The notes below the pieces were generated by a model, which was given only the letters and a program-made list of their open reading frames with translations, ran no database searches and was not told the origin of the DNA. From SHZI01 sp040080965 (lineage in GTDB: Bacteria > Pseudomonadota > Gammaproteobacteria > Steroidobacterales > GCA-2729495), in the NCBI GenBank assembly GCA_040080965.1, contig JBEBHH010000003.1, forward strand, positions 124,001 through 188,000: DNA of 64,000 bases, written 5' to 3'. Both the position numbers and the translations under genes were made by a program. Shown here piece by piece: positions 63,190 through 64,000 of the stretch. Each line of letters starts with the position of its first letter. Position 1 is the first letter of the stretch.

Positions 63190-64000
63190 TTGCTGACGGC
63201 GGCTGCCGTGCCGTCGGCGGGCTCCGGGATCTGCCCGTCCACGGGCGTGACTGACGCGCCCGGCCGGATCTTCTGGATGCCGTTGATCACCACCCGGTCG
63301 GTGGCCTTGATGCCGCTGCGGATCACGCGGAGGGCGCCGAGCGAGCGGCCGAGCGTCACGGGACGCGGTGCAACCACGTTGTCGTCGCCGACCACGTAGA
63401 CCAGGCGCTGGGCCTGGTCGGTGCCGATGGCCTGGTCGGGCAGCACGAGCGCCTCGTAGGGGCCCTCGCCGAGGAGCTGGAGGCGGCCAAACAGGCCCGG
63501 GGTGAGGTCGCCCGCCGGATTGGGGAAGATGGCGCGGCCCTGCATGGTGCCGGTGGTCTCGTCGACCTGGTTGTCGACGAAGTCCATGACGCCTTCGTGG
63601 GGAAAGCCCTGTTCGTCAGCGAGCTGCAGCCGCACGGGGTTCGCGACATTGCGGGAGCTCGGCCGGATGCCCTGCTCGGCGAGGCGCGTGTAGCGGAGGA
63701 AGGCGCGCTCGTCGGCGGTGAAGTACACGTGGATCGGGTCGACGGACACCAGCGTCGTCAGCAGCGTCGCGTCAGTGCCCTCGCTGCTCACGAGGTTGCC
63801 GACGGTCACCAGCTTGCGGCCGATGCGCCCGCTGATGGGCGCACGGATTCGCGCGAACTCCAGGTTCAGTGCGGACGCCTTTTCGGCCGCCTGGGCGGCT
63901 TCCAGGGCGGCGTCTGCTTCCCGCTTCTCCTTGGTCCGGGCGTCGAGCTCCTCCTCCGAGATGGCGCGCGACTTGAACAGGCGCTTGGCCCGGTCGAGGT
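63186..64000 (-). CDS. RND efflux periplasmic adaptor, 5' end outside the window
   Basis: This reading frame runs to the window edge, so the N-terminus is missing. The visible part begins in the coiled-coil hairpin (SRAISEEELDARTKEKREAD), continues through the second lipoyl half (RIRAPISGRIGRKLVTVGNLV) and the barrel (VSVDPIHVYFTADERAFLRY), and ends with a membrane-proximal domain. It is an MexE/AcrA-type adaptor. Its stop overlaps the pump start. GTG 63809 is internal and not a true start. Confidence 0.92.
   Translation of the reverse strand, partial: LDRAKRLFKSRAISEEELDARTKEKREADAALEAAQAAEKASALNLEFARIRAPISGRIGRKLVTVGNLVSSEGTDATLLTTLVSVDPIHVYFTADERAFLRYTRLAEQGIRPSSRNVANPVRLQLADEQGFPHEGVMDFVDNQVDETTGTMQGRAIFPNPAGDLTPGLFGRLQLLGEGPYEALVLPDQAIGTDQAQRLVYVVGDDNVVAPRPVTLGRSLGALRVIRSGIKATDRVVINGIQKIRPGASVTPVDGQIPEPADGTAAAVSK

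Overview
The window is high-GC (estimated upper 60s percent), densely coded DNA from a Gram-negative bacterium. The adjacent lgt-thyA pair, the HrpB helicase, a VPLPA-type C-terminal sorting signal, REP-like palindromes and many outer-membrane and RND components suggest a gammaproteobacterium near the Xanthomonadales/Nevskiales/Steroidobacter group. That placement is inference. I found no tRNA, rRNA, CRISPR array, prophage or intact insertion sequence.

Region by region: (1) 170-1542 holds a secreted protein with a calcium-binding C-terminus and a strong terminator. (2) 1703-5382 is sulfate activation, cysD plus a fused cysN/cysC; cysD carries an in-frame N-terminal extension derived from an IS630-family transposase. 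(3) 5419-10879 is a PadR regulator with two matching operator dyads, then a secreted protein and a MacAB-like ABC efflux system with two separate permeases. (4) 11031-12429 holds an orphan exported protein and a cytochrome c5-like protein. (5) 12735-16915 is an RND adaptor and pump, followed by convergent uppP. (6) 17827-23718 is a CzcCBA-type metal efflux operon headed by a small Cys/His-rich protein. (7) 23715-28796 has an MFS transporter divergent from a two-subunit ABC exporter, with MerR-type promoter dyads between them.

(8) 28807-39293 is built around histidine utilisation. hutF-hutC-hutU-hutH-hutG run rightward with overlapping or touching genes. hutI runs leftward and leads into a ChaN-PDZ protein, a cysteine-repeat lipoprotein and an NAD-type isocitrate dehydrogenase. 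HutF plus HutG define the five-step route (histidine to urocanate, imidazolone propionate, formiminoglutamate, formylglutamate, glutamate). The hutI/hutF gap has two divergent promoters sharing one -10 region and a HutC-like site. (9) 39370-45620 encodes large exported proteins with CxxCH haem motifs, beta-propeller/kelch repeats and, in one, the same calcium-binding C-terminus as the first gene; a degenerate parvulin lipoprotein lies between them.

(10) 45816-52468 holds a UbiD-family decarboxylase with a Tat-like leader, a UPF0114 membrane protein, an exported methyltransferase-like protein, a DPP-IV peptidase and an OprB-type porin. (11) 52529-57535 has a GNAT acetyltransferase, a small protein, HrpB, Lgt and ThyA. 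(12) 57773-64000 has a VPLPA-CTERM protein convergent with an OMF-RND-adaptor operon that leaves the window. Two long palindromes, at 53041-53113 and 58555-58646, sit exactly between convergent gene pairs.

The most notable observations are the transposase-derived domain fused to CysD, the calcium-binding C-terminus shared by two unrelated exported proteins, the shared -10 hut promoter, and the palindrome that supplies the stop codons of both flanking genes.
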